Shown here: piece after piece, positions 1 through 12,830 of the stretch
Numbering within the stretch: position 1 is the first letter of the stretch
Layout: every line of letters starts with the position of its first letter
From: Tetrastigma voinierianum
Lineage: Eukaryota; Streptophyta; Magnoliopsida; Vitales; Vitaceae
Length of the DNA: 64,000 bases
Direction of reading: 5' to 3'
Assembly (NCBI GenBank): GCA_016808115.1
Contig: JAEQBH010000650.1
Span: 806,001-870,000 of the forward strand
Program-made: the position numbers and the translations under genes
Notes under the pieces: model-generated
The model's input: the letters and a program-made list of their open reading frames with translations, nothing else
The model's database searches: none
What the model was told of the DNA's origin: nothing

Positions 1-779
1 CTAACGGTGGGCACGCGACCTGCATAAAGGACATGTACTCAGCGCCCGTGGATTCGCATCAAGCTTCTCTTACTGTGACAGAACGATGTTTTAAAGATTA
101 AACATTTTCATTTTCTCATTCAAGATGTTCGATCTATTTCTGTAATGTGCCAACCCCGTCATGTTTATATATCAAAGTTAGTACTTTCTTAAATTGTCTT
201 GGCCATATATCAATTTGTTTGCATCCAGCTTCTATATCTATGATTTAATTATATGGTGATGTCTCGCCAACATCGTATAACACACACCTGATCCAGATTC
301 AGAGATGAGTTAATCAGTGATCTGATGAGCAGCCTTCGCCATTCAAAATAGAGATATTCCAACCCGGGTGGCATTTGGGGTTGGGACATTTAAGCATCCT
401 GAACACCGAGTTGGGATAGAGATATACTCAACTCTATTCACTAGAGAGCGATATACCCGAGAGAGAGTGATACTGTGGCAGATCACCCGCCATTGACAAA
501 TGAGTAAATATAGTTTGAAGAACAACTTTAAGAATAATCCACATTGTGCGGTAAGGGTGGGGAGACATAACCCTAGTCTTCAATAAGAATCTGGCTAGAA
601 CCCACACAGAACAAACACACACCACACTTCCTCTAAAATCGTCATTCATGAGAATATTCAAAAAGAAGAACTCAGATTTATCATTACACTCCTGTCCTCG
701 TGGGATCATTCAGACTCCATGGTGCATACTATATTACTTTGGCGACACCACAAGAGATAAAGCAGTATTTTAGACGCAA
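1..779. other. Unassigned left edge
   Basis: No family is recognised here. Short open frames exist on the minus strand but resemble nothing I know. The gypsy pol fragment that runs leftward from 2550 stops being readable near 780, so this stretch may be a later insertion or a rearranged flank. Confidence 0.4.
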
Positions 780-2550
780 CGCGCAGCTTCCGGCCTGTCA
801 CTCCAACTGAACGCTCATAGTGACTGCAGCCACTAAACTCCCAATCACCGAGTCGCTCGGCATCAGAGCTCCAAACCGCCCTACGCCGCCAGCACGTCCG
901 CTTATCTCTGCAGTCATACTAGCCAATGCTCCCGTGATTCCATTGAAAACGCCAATTACATTTGTACCTGAAGCTACATGGTAATGCGCTGAAGTCATAA
1001 CTTTCTAGGAACTCCATCCATCCGCATTGCCTCATGTTGAGGTCCGCCGCATAAAAATACACTTCGCATTTCGCAGCTCTGAAAGTACACTTCGAATCGT
1101 TTCGCTGCTACGCGGCACTAAATCTTCATAAGAAGACACACCGCCAACTCCATGTCAGTACCCCGTCTATGACCTTCATCTGATCGAACGAGGCTTGGTC
1201 CCACCTCTCCTGATCAGATTTAAAATCAAAAGATCCCGGGCCCTGGCCAGGCATAATACATTGTGTACCCCCTCGTCTCCCCGTCCGGACTATCAAGATA
1301 CGAGCTAGTTAAGCCTCCAACCCTGAATGCCTCCTCACCGCCATTCCAACCTGAATCGTCCTAAAAATCCTACCATGGGTGTTGCTAATCGAGAAATCCA
1401 ATGAATCTCCTATAGTACCCGTACTAATCCCAAGAAATCTACGTGATCTCGGCGACCACTTCGCCTCTCCTGCAACTAACGCCGACTCGACCTCTTTCCG
1501 GGTCCACCGACACTCCCGATGCCGACACCACGTGTCCCAAAAATCCCACCCCCAATAAGCCAAACTTACCATTTAGTTCATGATACCAAGATCCCTTCAA
1601 CACTGTAATAATATTAACTTCAAATGATACTCATGCTCGGCTCACCGGTAGATCAAATGTCATCCACGGCGACTACCACAGTTCATCTAGATATGTTGGA
1701 AACAACCGCAAGAAACCATGAATCATGGCGATTCGTCAATCCAAAGGCATCATCGAACCCAAAGTGCCCATAATGCATCCTAAATGAACTTTAGAGCATT
1801 TGCCTCCTCTAAACTCTGACTCATTGCACCCAGCCAGAGATCATCTCGAGTAGATCCCGCGCCTCTCAACTGATCAAAACAACTACTGGTCCCCATACGG
1901 TACCGATTCTTTAATCAAACTGCTCAATCCGTCAGTCGGGCCGCAATGGTGTCTTGTCCTTCTTCGCAATGAGACCCCAGCGCCCATAGCGAAGTGTTCT
2001 GGCCTAATGAACCCCTGTCTAATAGTCAGTTGTGAGTCGGACTCGAGTTCCTCGTAACACAACCTGCCATCCTATGTGGAGTTATATAGAGATGGTCGAA
2101 GTACCATGGTGTAACGATACTCGTCTATAACCTCCAGCGGGAGGTAATCCCAGTCATCCCGCCGGCAACGATCTCACTGCGTACTACTCGAGGGACTGTC
2201 CATCTCACCTCACCAGTGGTAAATGTCAGCATTGTCCCCATAACCTCACCAAAGATACTGGATCCTGATAAACGCCCAAAACACTGGCGTTTTCGTCTCC
2301 TGAAGATAACATTTATCATTCTATCATCGTAGCTATGAACTCTCATTTCTTCACACAACCAACAATCATCCAACCACTTCAACAACTGAACCCGCTGACG
2401 ACGAACCCTAACACACGTCCGAAGACTTTCGTGTCACTGCAATATGAATCCTCTGGTATCTCCTGGACCTTACAACCACTCGATATCATCCTGCCTTTGC
2501 TCCTTTAACCCTGTGGGAACCCATGCAAGGCTCAGATATCTCCATGTCAA
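780..2550 (-). pseudogene. Gypsy (Tekay/Del-like) pol fragment: RT, RNase H, start of integrase
   Basis: Read on the minus strand, this is decayed Ty3/gypsy polyprotein. RT palm-like text lies at about 1600-1900. The RT thumb lies at about 1320-1570, where a frame keeps FLGHVVSASG-like text next to VSVDP. RNase H lies at about 1000-1200: the segment at 1008-1045 encodes LNMRQ followed by WMEF, the hallmark of gypsy RNase H ends. The integrase N-terminal region lies at about 780-960. The same segments recur in the better preserved copies near 34250-34510 and 58140-58320. No LTR or primer site belongs to this piece inside the window, so it is a headless and tailless fragment. Many stops and frameshifts rule out function. 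Domain identity is fairly secure; exact limits are not. Confidence 0.75.
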
Positions 2551-3489
2551 CAAATTTTTCTTGTCAATTATCAGTGAGATTCATTTATAAGGCCCTACCA
2601 AGTGATTCAATCAATTAATCAATTGTTACTGTATTTGTATCTCTATTGTATGCCCTCCCATCTTGACCCAGCATCCATATACTATTTTAAATGATAAGAA
2701 TAATTAATCTCTCACATTATTTAACTTATTTATACCATTTATAGTTAATGATGTCCTGCTTCAACTATTATTGATATGTTATTAAAATTGAAATATGAAT
2801 TAGCACTGTTATACCTTAAACATGTTGGAAACAAATGCCATTAGTATCTTCGACACCTGACAAAACGTTTGAAATGGCCACGATATGATGAAATTAAGAA
2901 CCATCGACAAAAACAAAAGTCTTAATTAATCCTAACAGCACTCTCTAAAACAAACAGGTCCAACCTTTTCAGCAGACACGTATGTGCATCCGAATGGCAA
3001 ACTGGTTATAACAATACCATATGGAGGAAAGAATGTTCCATGCAAGGTCACAGCCAGTTTACAAGAACTAACTGACTATACGCATTTATCGTTCAAAAAA
3101 TGACAGTCGTCGTTGCAATTCGACTATGGTTATGTGCTTTAAAGAAGTGAACCTGATCATTGTTTGTTGTTATGGATTATATAGATGGATGAATCGTAAG
3201 AAGAATAATGATGAACTCCTACAAGATTTACGGTAATCACAGAGATCTGATCAACTGGTACGACATATCATCCTTCCATACTTTTAACCAAGTTTGGTGA
3301 ATGGAGCAAGGGATATATGTCTCTACGCATGCGCATACGGATGGCCAATAACCTGTATGACTCATCCTCTCGTCGTCACTACCACCATCACCACAATTTG
3401 AACATGTTTAAAACTTTGGTAAACGTTACATGATCGACTCCACGGGTGAAGCACATCACCTGGATAACATGAGAATTTAATGCTGTTTA
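2551..3489. other. AT-rich intergenic stretch
   Basis: No gene is recognised. A short plus-strand reading near 2988-3060 (HPNGKLVITIPYGGKNV-like) could be the far N-terminus of the MULE transposase that follows, but this is only suggestive. Confidence 0.35.
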
Positions 3490-4400
3490 ATTTCAACCGC
3501 TTTGCAAGAGGCTATAAAGCTCTACTCAATAAAGTCACACCAAGAGTTTGTGTTGCTGCATCCTCAAAAATTGCTAGTTATAAGATGAAAGAAGGCCGAG
3601 GAATGTCAATGTCCATGGAAGTTTCGTGACATGCTTGTGAAAGATAATAGTTTGTTTAAATTAAATATAGGCGCCGATACTTCAAAATAATCATCGCTGA
3701 ATCGGACCATCATCAATTGACTCAAACTTGGTTGGTTATATCATATCGTTGCGTCGTTGTCACCGTCCGTCCCAGAACATTCAAGCCAATGATTGAGAAA
3801 TGGGATATGAAATTTCATACAAAAAGGCGCGGATGGAGTTCATAAAGCACAGACATCATTTGGTGACTTTTCTCAATCGCGCCATGCCGCCGTTGTTCTT
3901 AGCCTTAAAGAAGCAACCGGATGTTGCAATTTGAAAACATTCGATAAAATGCCAAACACAAGATGGTCAACGCTGGCGTCGTCAACGTTTATTAATTGAA
4001 GCGGTTCAACGTTGTCGCCCGCAGATCAGCATTGATGGTCCACACATTTGTGTGGGAAGAACAAAGATACGTTAATTCATTACTAATGTAAAATAAGAAA
4101 ATGTGTGATGAAATAATCAGCAGTCCAACACTTCATATTATGGTCAAGTAGAATATCTTATTAAGTTCGATACCTTCGGCATGCATTAGAAACAGAGTAA
4201 CTGTAAGATATGGTAAATTTGTGTTATGTCCCAGCGCATCCAGGTATTATGACAACAATAAGTGATCTTCATCTAGGTTGGGTTGCATCATCTACAAAGA
4301 ATGAATAACTGATTTATCATTTCATGGTTGTTTCATGCTTTACATCATAGATACTCTTGATGTCGCTTTATGATGCGTAGCTGAGGTCGCCCACTGGCGA
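3490..4400 (+). pseudogene. MULE (Mutator-like) transposase relic
   Basis: Two landmarks of plant MULE transposases lie in the right order on the plus strand. At about 3505-3740 the MuDR N-terminal domain can be followed: AIKLYSIKSHQEFV, then CPWKFRDMLVKDNSLFKLN at 3610-3666, then a decayed HQLDSNLV segment. At about 3998-4060 the start of the DDE domain reads CRPQISIDG, matching the family pattern in which the aspartate of IDG is the first catalytic residue. Between them the spacing fits the usual length. Further downstream (to about 4330) the text is too decayed to assign the other catalytic residues. Several frameshifts and stops make this non-functional. No terminal inverted repeats were found by eye. 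Identity as a MULE is fairly secure; the ends are approximate. Confidence 0.7.
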
Positions 4401-4888
4401 GCATTACCGAACAGTCAGGCGTTTCTCGGTGCTTCAGCCTCTTCCATTAGGTAGTGGAGAAAAACCCGACAAATGCAGTATAAACTGATCCATGCATCCT
4501 ATACCTAGATCGGGCCATGCACTTACCAATGGTATAAAGAAAAAGGTGTTCCATAGTACTCATTCCATATTCACATCAGCATGAACGCCAAGTGAATGTG
4601 GGGATATTCCATGGCGCGTGTTTGTACGCCTGAGAGTTACTTGATCACTACTGGAGGATCAGTTTATCTTAGCAGAAACCGCTGACACGCCCATCATGCA
4701 GATAGTTTAGACCTGAGGTGGTACTAGTCTGTGGTGCGGTCAAGCTTAGTTTAGCCACACCAAAAGATATACCCATCTTGCTCTTGTTAAATAACTACAT
4801 AGAGTGGATGCACGTGAAAATTCCATGCACCCAAATGTGTATAAAAAAAGGATCCTCGATCAGTCAGCTTTTCAATTAAAATAGTGAT
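4401..4888. other. Intergenic, nothing recognised
   Basis: No coding or repeat signal was recognised between the MULE relic and the GST fragment. Confidence 0.3.
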
Positions 4889-5210
4889 CAACATTGCGGG
4901 AGAATATTAGCGGTAAACTCCTTCTTCTGACCATGTCAAGTCCGCTTATTCGCGATCGTGTGCGCTCTCAACAAAGGCATAGAGTACGGTTTATTTGGCA
5001 TGTTCCATCAGCAGTCTTCTTTACTTCTTCAATATATCCACCAAAAAAGATTCCAATTCTTGTTCAATGGAAGACCCATCGTTGAATCGTTTGTCATTCT
5101 TGAATACATTGATGAGACATGGAAGCAAAGTTCCTCTGCCCGAAGACCTCACGGAGCCACTATCTGCCCAAAAAATTGCAGGATATGGATTAAGGCCTAT
5201 TTTTTAAATC
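4889..5210 (+). pseudogene. Tau-class glutathione S-transferase fragment (N-terminal domain)
   Basis: Three plus-strand frames together spell the thioredoxin-like N-terminal domain of a plant tau-class GST, an enzyme that conjugates glutathione to electrophiles in the cytosol. The first frame (4894-4960) gives KLLLLTMSSP followed by a shifted RVR, matching the start around the catalytic serine. The second frame (4958-5130) gives ALNKGIEYGLF, then a spaced LLLQY, then GRPIVESFVILEYIDETWK, the very characteristic glutathione-binding ESxxILEYID block. The third frame (5124-5200) gives PLPEDL, matching the segment that ends exon 1. The helical C-terminal domain (exon 2) was not found in the next 2 kb. 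This is therefore a fragment or a gutted gene with at least two frameshifts. A single open frame of 101 codons starting at 4958 covers the middle only and is not a real protein. Confidence 0.85.
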
Positions 5211-8200
5211 AACTGTTAACAAAATTTAGTCTTTTTTTCTATGATTTTCATGAACTGAACTAGTCACTCCTTCCTATCATCTATTACTCTTATTTTTAAC
5301 ATGCTTCAGAATTGAATTAGGCCTTGTAGTTGGATGTTGAATTGATATTTTTTTTTTGTGGTTTTGACACTAATTTGGAGTTGCGACAAGCAGTGGTATT
5401 ATAGCCATGGTTGTAAGCCACAGAGAACCTCATCCCCAAAAAGATCGCATAAGGATCTTACTCTTGGGATGGTTTGCTAACTTATCAGCATATCGAGTTA
5501 GATCCGCATCAAAATTGTGAGAATTGAGAGAAATTCCCGTTGTTATTCATGGATGCAAGATTTTTTTTTTTTTTTTGCATGAGTTCTCATCACGTACTAG
5601 ATTTATGTACCTTCTTTCAAGACCAGTCGAACATACTTTCAATTCCAAGCGCTGACAGTCAAACATCATTCGGTTTTAATTGATCATTCCACCAATAAAT
5701 GACTGCTTTCAACAAAACACACTAATCATGCGTTCCCTTAACATCCAGAAGCAACATCAATCTCAATCCTTCTATCATCCGTCAATCTATCACACTTTCA
5801 GTGCGGCGGAAGCAACCAATTGCTCATAGTAAAATCCCCTGTAATCCAAACTTTTGAATCGTTTCATCCTCTTTACCAGCACTCAAACTTGGTGCCACAC
5901 TGATCATTCTCTCAAAAGATGGTATGACTGCAACATTTCCTTCTTCCAGTCGAAAAAAATGAGTTCCAAGAAACCAAGAAGATCCCTTAGAGGCATTTCA
6001 AACACTTTATGCACACAAGTCCAAATCGTTTAAAACTTCTGACATGTTTTAGACCGAATCTCAGTTGAATCTCAACATATAGCTGAGCTTCATTCGTCCA
6101 ACATACATGTTCAATCGAACTCACGATATCAATAACACTATTTGATCCATTATAGTCCAATCAATAAATCAAAGCTTTTAAAAACAAACATTATAACAAT
6201 CTAAACCTTTCACCATACAAATGACATAAAACAAATAATTATCTGAAAATTTTTATATTACTGTATTAGTATCCCCTTACCTTAAATGAGTAATTTAAGA
6301 AACTTGAAAAAGGTAATCCTAAGAATCCTGATGAACTATTTCACTTAACATAATAAGGAAAAACTGTCATCACACTTATCACCCAAAAACATGTTGTATA
6401 AACTGGACAATTTCATATTGTTCAAATTATCAATCTTAATACTATTTTAAACATCCAAACCATTAATAATTTAATTAGTGAGTTCAAACTTTTATAAGTT
6501 TGGCACTCCTTTCCAAATATATTTCAAATATTTATTTATTTTTTATATCTTAACAACCAATTACTCTTAATAAAATAAGAATCTGTAGATTTACATATCA
6601 GGTATTACGATTTTTTTCTCTCAGAATAATCAGGAGAAATTCATTAAAATCCCAGTTATAATTCCATACAAAGTTATATCCACCAATGATAGTGTTTTTA
6701 CGTCCAGAAGAATCATATGATATAACATCTCAAAGATACCACAAAGAAGATTAAACTGTATGTTGTTCTGTAATTACTTTCTGTACTGGTCAGGTGTGCT
6801 GGTTCAAGTTTCGTCTTCCAAACTCACAACAGTAAAAATATTATTTATCGCAAAAACATGAACTTTGGGTTAAATATGCATTATATCCACAATCAGTCAA
6901 GACACTAATAATCAAAAACAAACGAAACATTAAATAAACTGGTGTCAATGATTTTTACGTTTGGTCTCAACATGAAGATCTTGATGGTTAAAGTATTCAT
7001 CCTCAACATTTTGATCTATTATTTAAGCAGCATGATACCAACCCTCATCCAAAATACCTTCTAATAATAATCAAATATTCCAAGAGTTATAAAGTCATAA
7101 ACAACTTTATCAGTAATCTTTTGTTCACAAACTCATACACTACCACCTCTGTCTAAATATAAATATTTTTAATGGAACATATATATTACTGAATTTGTTG
7201 TTTTAATATAATATACAAAAGATCTCAAGACAATAATCTGTCATAAAAGCAGAATTTCTAAACATCATCAGATGAAGATGATTTAAAGAGAAACCTTAAT
7301 AGGAATTGGTCCTTTCTCAACCCGTATATTTTTTTTCCTCTTCATTAAAGAAGGTTTTAGTCAAACCAAGGGCTAAGAGTTAAAGAAAAACACAATCTTT
7401 GAAGATCATCTAGAAACCAATTACTACTTCCTGTCGCTGGATCATGCAGCCTTAATTTATTGCATAAGTCAGAAACCATGGCCTGCCTCACACTGATCTC
7501 AGACAAACAGGAGCAATCCCTCAACCCGTCGAGTTGCCAATGGGTAAGTCATCTCCACATAACTGCAAACAACAAACCATAAAACTGTGCTCCAACTTAA
7601 AAGATAGATTTGAAAGTGCAAAACACATCCTAAGGTTATGATGCCATATTTATAATCTTCGATAGAATCGACGATGCAAAATAGTCGTATAGGCAATGCA
7701 ATGACAACGCCTCAACCATATTCCATTTCAACATAGAACTGAAGGGAAGAACTTAGTTTAATTCTTCGCTTCAGAAGTTTTGGAAACCCAGTCTTAACTC
7801 CACCTTCCTCGTAACTCAGCCCCTGTCAGTCACGCCATTGTAGAAGAAAGCCGTTGAGAAATATAAGAGTAAAGATGAAGGGAGAAGATCATATGTTCAC
7901 TCGCTCTTCAATTGAAAATTCTCTGACTTAATTAAAACATATTAAAATTATTAATTCTTTAAATTGATTATAAAATTTTATATTTGTTAAATCATTGTGG
8001 CATTTATGAATTGTTATTCTCAAAATTAATTATAATTTTTTTACCGATAAAATTTGCTTATTTTTAATTTGACAAACAGATTTTAAATTTTAAATTATTA
8101 AATTTGATAATACCTTTAATTTTGATAAATTGGAATATCTTTAAATTGATTAAAATCCTATAATTAATAGATTCATCAGATACTTATATAAATTGCCTAT

Positions 8201-8259
8201 TCTTTTAAATTGATTATAATTTTTATTTTGATTTTTGTAGATGATCTTATAATACACTG
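5211..8259. other. AT-rich intergenic region with unidentified coding-like patches
   Basis: This 3-kb stretch is AT-rich with short homopolymer runs (for example poly-T near 5561-5576). A minus-strand reading at about 5800-6020 stays open over several tens of residues in pieces (NVAVIPSFERMISVAPSLS) and looks like decayed protein-coding DNA, but I cannot name the family. Another minus-strand frame at 7499-7696 is open for 65 codons without recognisable motifs. No RNA gene or mobile element was recognised. Confidence 0.35.
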
Positions 8260-8523
8260 TCAACTAGTTTTCTTATGAACTACACCGGGATTTATATGAT
8301 GATATCCTGTAGCATCCCACAAAGATTTGTGCCAAAGACAAAATGAAGTCGCTCCAAGATTAAGAAAATTAAAAGAAAAGAACTTCCTCTGTAGGGTGTT
8401 AAATGCATCAATTCCATGCGGAATGATTGACAAAGCAAAAGATAAATATTGTAGAATTGTAAACAGCCACCAGTGGTGTATTCTGCAAAGAACCACATTT
8501 AGAACTTCCTTAAGAGTAATCAT
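8260..8523 (-). pseudogene. Possible LINE reverse-transcriptase tail
   Basis: A minus-strand frame of 87 codons contains LSIIPHGIDAFNTLQRKF and a downstream CLWHKSL. Plant non-LTR retrotransposon RT proteins carry a similar region after the catalytic domain (IPxxVxxxxExLQRxFLW ... WxKVC). The spacing is plausible but the match is short and the tryptophan-glycine stretch is lost. It is given as a weak call; an unrelated open frame is the alternative. Confidence 0.3.
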
Positions 8524-9482
8524 GAAGAGCGTTTCTCAATTTATTAAAAGTCGTCGGATCACATATAAATGTAAAGAAATTTGTCAGCCTATAGTCAATG
8601 GAAAGACTACAAAGTGGATACAACCCAGCAAAATAATGTAAGATATAACTTGAATGACATCGTATGATCGGATATTAATCCATAACGATTTAATTTAAGA
8701 AGCTAAAGTTGATGAATAAAAGAAATGTTTCGTTAAGATTGTTGAACCATTTTAACACGGTATTTGTTTGAATATATTAGAAATGGAGCTAATGGACCTG
8801 GTTAATCGACCAAAGCAATGGCAGAGTAAAACCCAGTCCAACCGGGTAGTCCCGTTTGAATCAACTCCATGTTAATTCTCACACTCAACTCCATATTTAG
8901 GGATGACACTAAACCCTTCGTCTACTCCCAAATCCTCGAGAAATGGTCATAAAGGTCGCGTTAAACAACTTAAAACAAAGAGAAGTTAAACCAGTGTTGG
9001 AAAGATCAATGATCATCACCAATGAATGAAAGAATGGAACGACAAAAAGTCAGCTTACACAAAATTGTTCTAATGGTAGAATTGACAACAACGCGAATGG
9101 GGCTTAAACGAAGAAAGACAAAAAGAAATTCAAATGTAAAATAATAAAATCAGGAAACTCGACACTAACGGGCATGGACCAAATTTCGCAACATATTGGG
9201 AAGTTTGTTCAAAGATGCGGTTATGAAAAAGCTGGGTTTTAATTTTTAGTCGTTATTTATTATGTTGGGTTACTGTCATTTTTAATCAGAAGTCATTATT
9301 TATTATGCTTGCAATTAAATTGAAAATATAACTTCAAATTGAAACTGAACTGAAAATACAACAAATGAAATTGAAATGGAATTAAAACAACACAACATGA
9401 AATTGAAATTTGGGAATTAAAATACAACATGAAATTGATATTGAATTTAAAATACAACTTCAACTCAAATTGATAGAGGTTA
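8524..9482. other. Intergenic; A-rich imperfect repeats at 9300-9480
   Basis: No gene is seen. At about 9310-9470 the words GAAATTGAA and AAAATACAAC recur several times in an imperfect tandem arrangement. It lies directly beyond the C-terminal end of the minus-strand Harbinger relic, so it may be part of that element's 3' side. Confidence 0.4.
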
Positions 9483-10450
9483 TTAGCTGCCATGCTCACC
9501 CCACAAATGCTCGATAAGATCTAACCACAAATGGCAATATAACACTGCCCCCATCCATAAACAATTAATGAAGTCTTCTAATTCTAGCGCGGTGGCAACA
9601 TGGGATACTTCACAAAAAGATTTATCATCATCAAAGTCAGTTGTTAATAACATCTCCTTCGTCCTCGTCACGACTATATTATGCATTACAGCGCACGCCA
9701 TAATCGCGCGTTTGTCCGCGGCAAACGTGGTCACCCACGACACCATAAACGGGCTTGAAGTACCTCAACGCCCGCCCAGATCTTTTCTGTCGACTTCGTG
9801 GCTTTGTAGCAAATGTTTTTTCTTCAAACCTCGTGGGATGCGAACGCCACAAATGTCACCGCCATGGGGTCAACACCGCCAGATAACACCCCATTCTATA
9901 CCTGCGACCATTAATTATATAGTTGACTATAGCATGACCATTTGCTACAATAAATGCAAACAGTGGACCTTAGTTTAGAACATTTATGCTGTCATTCACG
10001 AACTGTAACCAGCCAACGTCATATCCAGCATCTTCCATATTTTCAATGTTTCTTAAAATGATTGTTGGTTCATGACAATGACCAATATACATACCTGCCA
10101 CAAGCAGAGGGACATCCTTTCCACCCAACGGCGGCAATCAATGTCCCCAATATTTGAGCCACGCTTAGTTCTCATTGAAAGTTTCAATCGAAAGCAATAT
10201 CAATATTGTTTCGCGACCCCGTATAGTCGCCAAACATTGCAATAACAGTTTTCACAAACCTTCTCAGACTCTATGCGGAAAAGGCTTTCTCCACTCGATG
10301 TATTCATCCTCACAGACCATTTGTCTGTAAGTAAGAATTCTATACACAAACAATGTTATCTTTTCAGCGGATGACAAACCGAGAACCCAACTGGCAGATT
10401 CACTGATGAAGTGGTGACTATTGTTCAACTCAGTTTACACCGCAAGAAAA
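9483..10450 (-). pseudogene. PIF/Harbinger transposase relic (plant transposon protein family)
   Basis: Minus-strand reading from right to left follows the plant Harbinger DDE transposase. At about 10320-10380 a segment resembles the LSSxxKIT region. At about 10215-10260 it reads FVKTVIAMFGD. At 10110-10160 it gives the decayed LGxIDC block that carries the first catalytic aspartate. At 10050-10110 it gives GMYIGHCHEPTIIL, the conserved block after it, and at about 9983-10010 NDSINVL. At about 9755-9775 it reads VLQAR, at 9680-9720 MACAVMHNIV (family form: ACxxMHNxI), and the C-terminal LDLIEHLW lies at about 9495-9525. Order and spacing match a nearly full-length transposase, but stops and frameshifts interrupt it. 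The longest clean frame is 9483-9746. Terminal inverted repeats were not located. Confidence 0.82.
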
Positions 10451-11480
10451 GTGAGCGCCAATCATCTGAACCTCTAAGTGCAAACTTTCAAGTAATAATG
10501 GGTGGTAGTAAAATATTCACCATGAGTTCGTAATCCTCAACTTACTCACGACAACCACCCGTGGCTCCAAACACCTACCACTCCTTCATCCGCCCCTAAC
10601 TAAACTCTTCGGACCTTCAAGTCAGGTAAAAGATACAACATATCCAAGTCATCATCATCTCTTCAATATTGAGGATCTTCTCAAAACATTAGTGTTCGAT
10701 TCATATAAATTTCATATCCAAATATGAAAGGATAAATAGTCAAAGAAAAATGAGATATTGAATCTATAAATAGGGACTAAGATGATGGATGAAAACATGA
10801 GAAAATTACTATATTCATAATGATTTGAGTTACTTTAATGTTATTTTAAAAGTAAATTTTAAAACGAATTAACTAAGTTGAATGAAATTTGAATTTTATT
10901 AATAAAATTTGAAATTTGAACTGAAACAAAAATTGAAAAATATACAAATGAGATCCGTTAATGTGATCTGTGAAAATATCTGCACAGGAAAACAGTAATC
11001 CATGAAGTTTAATATTATATTTTGATAAAAAGATGAATTATTAAATGACACCTTTAACCTACCATTGAGGAAAAGATCCCAGAGTGCTGCCAAAATATTC
11101 AGTCAGTGCTTGTAAACAGATTTGACACCATTTTTGGCAACCCCACAGAGCCTGCTCCTTAGAGTTTGTCTCTGACAACGCCTGACTTTGAAACATCGAG
11201 TTTGATTCTCATAATTAGGTGGCGAGTCAAAGCTGCACCTACAAACCCAAAATATATTTCAGCCAAATTTTGATGGGTTTGTGTGCTGATATCAATCTCA
11301 CAATCACATGTCACTGTCATCTGGTGGTAAAAATAAGTCTTCATAAAACATGTTATGATGCTTAAAAGTCAGTTATTGAAATGATTATATATATATATAT
11401 ATTATGGTTTAAAGCTGGCTTATAAATATTAGTGGTTTAGAGGGCTTAAGAGGAAAGCAAAGCAGCATAGAAGCAGAATA
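10451..11480. other. AT-rich intergenic stretch
   Basis: No gene is recognised. It contains an (AT)n microsatellite at about 11386-11401. The segment 10451-10700 may hold the decayed N-terminus of the Harbinger protein, without clear motifs. Confidence 0.35.
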
Positions 11481-12830
11481 GGAGGCGGATTTGGGAAGTG
11501 CAGAGAGAGAATGAGCTACACGTGCCCAAGCCTGCGTGAGAACCATGTGCTTGAACTTCATCAACTCAATGGCATTGAAATGTGCAATTGACTTATCCAT
11601 ACCAGATGCCATCCACAGCCATGGCTCAGCTCCAGCGCCTCTTTCTCAGCTGGCCTCTGCCTCTCCCTGGTCCCAACCATCTAAATCGCCATGCCTCCGC
11701 CGCCTCATGCGGCTTCTTTGTGTTCATTCTGCTTCTTTTCTCCTCAGTTACAAATAAGCATCAACCAAAATATTAATTTCACATGAAGAAGGGTATTCAC
11801 TCACCACACCTTCTCTTTGTTCCTTCTAAAGAGTCCCCAATCGGGAGTGCCGTTTACTTCTTCATCTTAATCCAGTTAAATAATACTCCATGGCAATTTG
11901 GGTAATGCTTCCTTGGAATGGATGATCCAACCCCTTTCAAACTGCAAAACGGCATCCCACTTTACGATTATACAGCCCATAGTCCAGACTTCATAATTTT
12001 TAATGAGGCCATGGCAAGCGACCCTTTGAGTTATTGCAAGCTGCCACATCTGATAGCAAGATCTGTTCAATAATGTCGCCCACCCAGTTGAAAAGCGGCA
12101 CGGGAACAACGATCAAAGCCATTGCCAAAGTGATTCCACTTAATAAATATCCACATACTAGTTCCTGGATTTGAAGGGAGGTGGAAACTTGGAGTTTGTA
12201 GGAGGGATATGTTTTAGGCAATTCCTCTTGCAATGCATCACACCCACATGCTCTGTATATAACCTTGTTCCTTGTACTGACATCAGGGCACGCTTTTCAA
12301 ACCATAAAGCAGTAAAGAAAGAATAATTTAACTAATAAACATCTTATAATTATTCAAAACCCATTTTATTGTTTCTTCCAATTATATAAAGACTTGGCAA
12401 AACAGAGGAATTTTTGATTATATTGCTAAGCTAATAAATCAAATTATATAGCGTTTGATTTTACAAACTTTTTCGTTCTTAGTATTTTCTGGGTTTCAAA
12501 CCAACTTCTTTATATGTTTCGCCGGTAAATGATGCAAGTGGAAAAATACATAACTGGAGCTATTTATAATGTTGAAGATACCAAAGAAATGCAAAGAAGC
12601 AATTCCAAGCAAGGACAAGGGAGGAAAGCTGATGATCACTGACATGGTAATTATAGAGCAAAGGAGATGCTGAAAAAGCCCAACACAGCTGGCTCTGGGG
12701 AAGATTATGATGGAATCTCTCAGCAGCAGAGAACAGGCATGAATCAAAGAAGCCCAGCACGTAGATTCACTCAAAAGATAAGATAGCGAAGTGTTGGGTT
12801 TCAGGTCCTCATTGAGGTTTATCCACATCA
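11481..12830 (+). pseudogene. Plant O-methyltransferase pseudogene, two exons
   Basis: The family transfers methyl groups from S-adenosylmethionine to phenolic or alkaloid hydroxyls in the cytosol. Plus-strand pieces follow its order. Dimerisation domain at 11536-11740: FINSMALKCAIDLSIPDAIH, then PLSQLAS, then CLRRLMRLL. Next, at about 11790-11815, comes EEGYSLTTPSL, and at 11929-12010 DYTAHSPDF followed by NEAMASD. The SAM-binding region at about 12085-12130 keeps GTGTTIKAIAK, and 12170-12215 keeps GGGNLEFVGG. A gap of about 240 bases without coding signal fits the usual single intron. Exon 2 then gives a decayed HNWS block at about 12540-12560, EAIPSKDKGGKLMITDM at about 12597-12650, and a final LGFRSSL near 12796-12820, matching the conserved C-terminus. 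Frames change at least five times and stops are present, so it is dead in this sequence. Open frames on the opposite strand here are shadows. Substrate cannot be inferred. Confidence 0.88.

Noticed and set aside
9568..9978. 136-codon plus-strand open frame
   Set aside because: It lies opposite the Harbinger transposase relic, whose minus-strand motifs explain the region.
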